Of a DNA stretch of 64,000 bases, positions 59,750 through 64,000 are shown one piece after another. Source of the stretch: Saccharum officinarum. Its lineage: Eukaryota; Streptophyta; Magnoliopsida; Poales; Poaceae. The stretch is taken from the NCBI GenBank assembly GCA_020631735.1, contig CM036179.1, positions 21,505,063-21,569,062 of the forward strand. Direction: 5' to 3'. Position 1 is the first letter of the stretch; each line of letters starts with the position of its first letter. The position numbers were made by a program, and so were the translations under genes. The notes under the pieces are model-generated. The model saw only the letters and a list, made by a program, of their open reading frames with translations, had not been told where the DNA came from and made no database searches.

Positions 59750-62700
59750 CATCCTCACCGGCGACGGCGCGCCGCCACCGGACATCACCGGCCGCCGCTC
59801 GCGGTGACAAACCCCTTCCACCCCATCCCCATCCATTCCACGAGCACCAATCGACGCACCGGGTGACGGAGAACACGAGGCGGTGTTCGATTGGCCGAGC
59901 GAGCTCTTCTCCGGCGAGTTCGAGCTCGTCGGAGCTCGCGAGTCTCCGCCTCCCCTGTCTCCGGTCACTGACCGCGGGGGCCCGCCCGTCAGTGTCGCGC
60001 GCGGGCGGGAGCGCTGAGCGGGCCGCGCGCGTGCGAGCGTGTGGGCCGAGTTTTCCGGGCCGGCCCAGTTCATCCGAAATGAAATTCATTTTTATTATTT
60101 TGTCACTGATTTTTGTACAAGTTGGAAAAATATAGATCTAGGGTTTTAATGATCCAAAAATCATGAGATAAATTTTGTTGGGGTCTACATGATGTGTAGT
60201 ATTTTAGAAAAATATGGATCTGGCATGAGATGTTTAAATTCTGTAAGAATTTAATAGATCCTTTAAATGTGTTTTGGAATGCATGCAAATTTGTTAAATT
60301 TATAACTTGAGCTGTAGTGTTCCATAAATCATGAAATCTGGTGGGTAGGTTACTCTATGCTAGACCTAGCTCTGGTAAAAATTTGGGCATCAGTGCTTAA
60401 GTAATTTCCAAGTTATAATGCTATCTTGTTATTCTAGGAAATACTTAAATGAATTTTTGTAATTTTTCTACATGTGCAATGTTCATATAAATTTTTGGAG
60501 AATGTCTTGGTACCCTAGAGTGTCCAAGAAAATTAAGAAATCTGTTGTTTGACACTTTTTACTATGCTTTGTTATTTATACAAAAATCAGCCTTTTGGGC
60601 TTGTGAATTTTGTTCAGAGAGTTTCTGTGAATAAAACTTGTTCAAATTTTTACTGTGGTCTCTTTTTGGGTCATAGAGTCCCCTGTAATTTGTGTAGAAT
60701 TTTAGGAGCAGTTTACATATATGTTTGAAATTCCACTTAATTACTTAAGTAAATTAAGAAATGAGTTTAAATAAATATTCTAGGTGGGCACACCTTACTT
60801 TCTGGTGTTTTTGTGACATTTGTGAACTTGTAGTAGTATTAGTTTGGTCTTAGAGAATGTTTGTCACATCAATAAATATTTAACCTTTACAATTTAAGGT
60901 TTTCTGGACAGCTAGTAGTAATTCTAAATTTGGCTTTGATAAAATTGGTTGCTGGAAAACTTATAAATACCAAAGTGGGAGTAAACTTGATGAACTAGCT
61001 TGTGTCAAATTTTGGAAGCATTTGGCTTAGTAGTTTGAGAGTTACTATTGTTTAAAGTGGCAGTTCAAAATCTGCTACTCTCTGTTTTGAGAGGACAGAT
61101 TCTGGAACTTGTGAAGTTTGACATGGAGAACTTAGGAGTTTGGAGTTGAGGTCTGAAAATGAATGGTAGTGCATTTCTTAGGCTTTCCAGATTGTCTTAG
61201 ATCATATTTTTTGGAATTGTAAATCTCCAGTTGTGATAAAAACAAGTAGCTGCTGTCCAGAATGCTTACTGTGGTGTTTTGCTGATTGATATGATGTAAT
61301 ATCCTAAGACATGCTACTTTTATAATTGTTAGGTGTTAGGGCCTTAACTGAGGATGAGCAGCTTTATCTTAGGTTAAGTAGATTAGGTGAGTACTTCTCT
61401 ACCGGAAAGGAAATTTGCACCTACTCTTTTGAAGTGATTTGAATAGAGCGTTAAATTGTTGTAATGCATTTCATTCCGAGCATATTGCATCTTTCATTAT
61501 GCATTCATGGGATTTATTATGCACTCATGCAATAGGTGTACCGGAGGGGGTGACACTCCTCGAATTCGAACAAGCGATACCGGAGGAGGTGCTGAGTCAA
61601 CCGGAGGAATTAGCAGAAGAACCCAACGTCGGGGAAGCTCCGTCAGAAGATCTACCCGAGTGCCCTGACCACCGGCCTTCAACTTTTCTGAAAGGCAAGC
61701 CCCGGTGCATGCTGAACCTACTGATTTATAAATTAATCTTGAGTACTTTTAATTGTTTACTGCATTAAGTTGTAGGAGTTATATGAAAACACTTGTTGCA
61801 TTATACCTGTCCTTGTCCAGATATCGTACTGAATCCTATATTAGGTGTAGGCACGTGTCAATGCTTAGCCCTGCTTAGTACGGTAGAAGTCGGGTGATTT
61901 CCGGTCATCCGCGAGATGTAGGAAGGAGTCGCGAGTGGCTTATGGCTATCGTGATGGAACCATGCTTTAAAATGAAATTGAGACCGGACGGGAGTTCGAT
62001 AGTACAGCCGCAAGACACTTCACGTCTTGGGTGTGGAGCTATACCCGTCTGAGTCGTTTAAGGACCGATTCGCTGTACGTCCTTGAGTCATGTTGAACGC
62101 AGTCTAACACTTAGTTGGCCGAATAAGTCGTTCCGACCGCGAAGCCGAGTAATGTGGTTCAGGCCGGGAATCGAATGGTAGGTTGCTTCTTGGAGGAGAG
62201 AAAGGATGTGCTTGGGGACATTGGCGTGAGACCAATGGGGGGTTAGAGTCCCTATCACCTGGCAGAGTGTCGCCCTTGGGGTCGCGACATTATTCGGACC
62301 CGCGATTCCTGAATCATATGAAACGGTGGCCTGTGCGACCCTGGCAGGGGTCTGCACGGTGAGTGTTAGAAATACCCCTCCAGCTGGATAGGAATTCGAT
62401 TCGAATCGCCGTCGCTCCCGGTTAGTGAGCACTTGACTTGAGCAGCGGCAACGTAGAACTCATTAAATGAACTGGTGGTTAAGGGAATGATACAATGTTG
62501 CCATAATGATATACCTGCTATGGATATAATAATCATGTTGTTTGATTATAATCAAGTGTATGTTTAGTACAGGTGCTAAGATAGATGACAGGTAAATGCT
62601 AAAAATAACTGCTAGTACAGGTTATAAGAGTTTCAATTACTTATGCCTTTATGCAAAATGTTATGTCAGCTAGCCCCTTGTGTAAGCCTTGCATAATCCT

Positions 62701-63197
62701 TGGTGTCATCTTATTTCTGGTTTTCGACGGGTAAGTCTAGCTGAGTACATTCCAGTACTTAGGGTTTGTTCCCTCCTGTTGCAGATGACATGCTTTATCA
62801 GGGATTCTGCAAGACGTGTCTCCACCCTGCGGGTGATGATGACTAGATCACAAGGGCGTGATCGTCTTTATGTACTTTTCTCATGCTTTTGCGGGTTGTC
62901 GATCATCCAGACTGGCAGTATTTAATTAACTAGTGTGTGTGTTATGCTTCCGCTACTTTCAAACTTGGTTTGTAATATTTGCTACTCCGTGGTGTAAACT
63001 TATTATGGAACTTCTTGTGAAATGTAACGTACGATGTGTATGTTGAATGATGCGATCCTGGTTGTAAGCAGTTTGGTTTGAAATCCTTCGTGATTTCGAT
63101 TGACTACCGGGATTATATGGGCTCAAGTTTGAAAATTTGAGCGCTTCGGTGCTTGTTTTCGTACTTGTGCTCTTATAATTTAGTCGGTTCTGTTACA
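59750..63197 (+). repeat. Long gypsy-type LTR, plus orientation (left end not located)
   Basis: The right end GGTTCTGTTACA at 63197 ends in CA and is followed after two bases by a primer-binding site. The body at 61800-62760 is related to the minus-strand LTR at 20850-31659. Shared blocks include CGGTAGAAGTCGGGTGATT, GTTTAAGGACCG, CCCGGTTAGTGAG and GACGGGTAAG. The order of a GC-rich part (59750-60070) followed by a long AT-rich part agrees with that relative. The short frame at 61439-61768 (EDLPECPDHRPSTF) has no recognisable domain. Confidence 0.6.
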
Positions 63198-63199
63198 GC

Positions 63200-63211
63200 T
63201 GGTACCGGAGC
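63200..63211 (+). other. Primer-binding site, initiator-tRNA-Met type
   Basis: TGGTACCGGAGC lies two bases after the LTR end. It is close to TGGTATCAGAGC, the usual plant initiator-Met primer site. It marks the LTR before it as a 5' LTR. Confidence 0.7.
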
Positions 63212-63974
63212 ATAATTCAACATTAAACACATCTTACGGGTAATTAAAAACAAAAGTATTTGTTTATAAAAAGGGTTAAAAACTATAAAAATTATGTTTT
63301 TGGTATGCCAGTGATCACAACCCTTAGCCCAAATAAGGACTCTTAGGTGGCTTATTGTAAAGACTAACTTGGGGGCCTTGTTTGTTTTTGTTTCGTCGTC
63401 CATACGGCGTGATATTGTATGGATGCCATCCACTTGGGTGGTAATGTATGGATCAAGTGCCTCGACGCTCTGGTAAGTGTGAGTTGTGAGAGCATGATCG
63501 TCCAACCGGCGATCTAGGGGAGAGTAGTTTTGGTGACTTGCATACTTACATGTTTAAACCATGTAATTATGTAAGCACTTAATTGTGGGAACCTTATTAT
63601 CGGGTAGCTTTGATACTGAAGTATATACATCTGGGGATGTGTATATGGAAAGTATTTAATTTACTGCTTTCTTGTGTGCATATATTGGGAAACTGTTGGG
63701 CTGAAATGAGTTTTTCTGCAGGTACACTAACAGCGTAACGAGTAGACCGATAGTTTCGCTTATATAAGAGAACGTATGTATGCCACCGCCTAGCGTTAGA
63801 ACTTTAGGTTTCTACTAAGGTGAGAGGGCGTACGGAACGTGCATGCATCATGTTTAATTATATCATACATATCATTTACTCCCTCCTTAAAAAATTCTGT
63901 ACTCCCGACTAAAGTAAATTTCGTATCCCCTAAATGATCCTCACTTTAAGTCGTATCTTATCTTGTTGCTACAG
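63212..63974 (+). other. Untranslated leader of the gypsy element
   Basis: About 760 bases between primer-binding site and the first gag-like ATG, without a long frame on the plus strand. A CTCCCTCCTTAAAAAATTC patch near 63880 resembles one end of a Stowaway MITE, but its partner is not visible. Confidence 0.5.
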
Positions 63975-64000
63975 ATGGCACGTACCAAGAGGACCGCTCG
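63975..64000 (+). CDS. Start of a reading frame with histone-H3-like N-terminus (probably gypsy gag), cut by window end
   Basis: ATG at 63975 begins MARTKRTAR, and the window ends in the next codon. Position after a 5' LTR, primer-binding site and leader suggests the gag start of the element. The first residues match the N-terminal tail of histone H3 (ARTKQTAR) except for one position. A histone H3 gene or pseudogene inserted here cannot be excluded from nine codons. Confidence 0.45.

Overview
The window is plant nuclear DNA, almost certainly from a grass. It has GC-rich exons with short GT/AG introns in an AT-rich background, dense miniature transposons (MITEs) of grass type, and nested Ty3/gypsy and copia LTR retrotransposons. 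No bacterial-type genes, tRNAs, rRNAs or CRISPR arrays were seen. Two runs of exactly 100 N (13408-13507 and 38039-38138) show that it is a scaffold of three contigs: A (1-13407), B (13508-38038) and C (38139-64000).

The main gene is a cytochrome P450 of the CYP734A family, the brassinosteroid C-26 hydroxylases (BAS1-like) that inactivate castasterone and brassinolide. It occurs twice. A complete five-exon copy lies in contig C (42734-45347, 545 residues). A second copy in contig A is cut by the window start and shows exons 2-5 (345-2011). The two copies belong to a block of about 13.4 kb (1-13407 and 43337-56749) that is nearly identical throughout, including intergenic DNA and MITEs. Contig A ends inside this block at an N gap. 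The repeat may therefore be a very recent segmental duplication, or two haplotypes placed in tandem by the assembler. The second reading is at least as likely.

Contig B is mostly retrotransposon. From the left it holds: a decayed gypsy-like internal region and probable LTR (13508 to about 16215); a minus-strand gypsy fragment with broken gag-protease, primer-binding site and 5' LTR (about 16240-20055); and a very long minus-strand LTR (about 20850-31659). That LTR is split by three later insertions: a non-autonomous gag-protease element with two LTRs and part of a second unit (21750 to about 25520), a 257-bp LTR with perfect 5-bp target duplications (27134-27390), and a 2-kb copia-type LTR with many copies of a CpG-rich motif (28806-30838). 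The only host gene recognised in contig B is a membrane-anchored TPR protein at 35349-36045, whose frame is broken by one extra base in a C run.

Contig C begins with an AT-rich sequence in two full and one partial tandem copies (38139 to about 41690). Then come the CYP734A promoter and gene, the second copy of the duplicated block, about 3 kb of unrecognised intergenic DNA, and the end of a long gypsy LTR. A primer-binding site (63200) and leader follow, and the last 26 bases open a reading frame whose first nine residues resemble the N-terminal tail of histone H3.

I see no unknown multi-gene system. The points most worth checking are the status of the large duplication, the H3-like start of the element at the right edge, and the layered retrotransposon structure of contig B.
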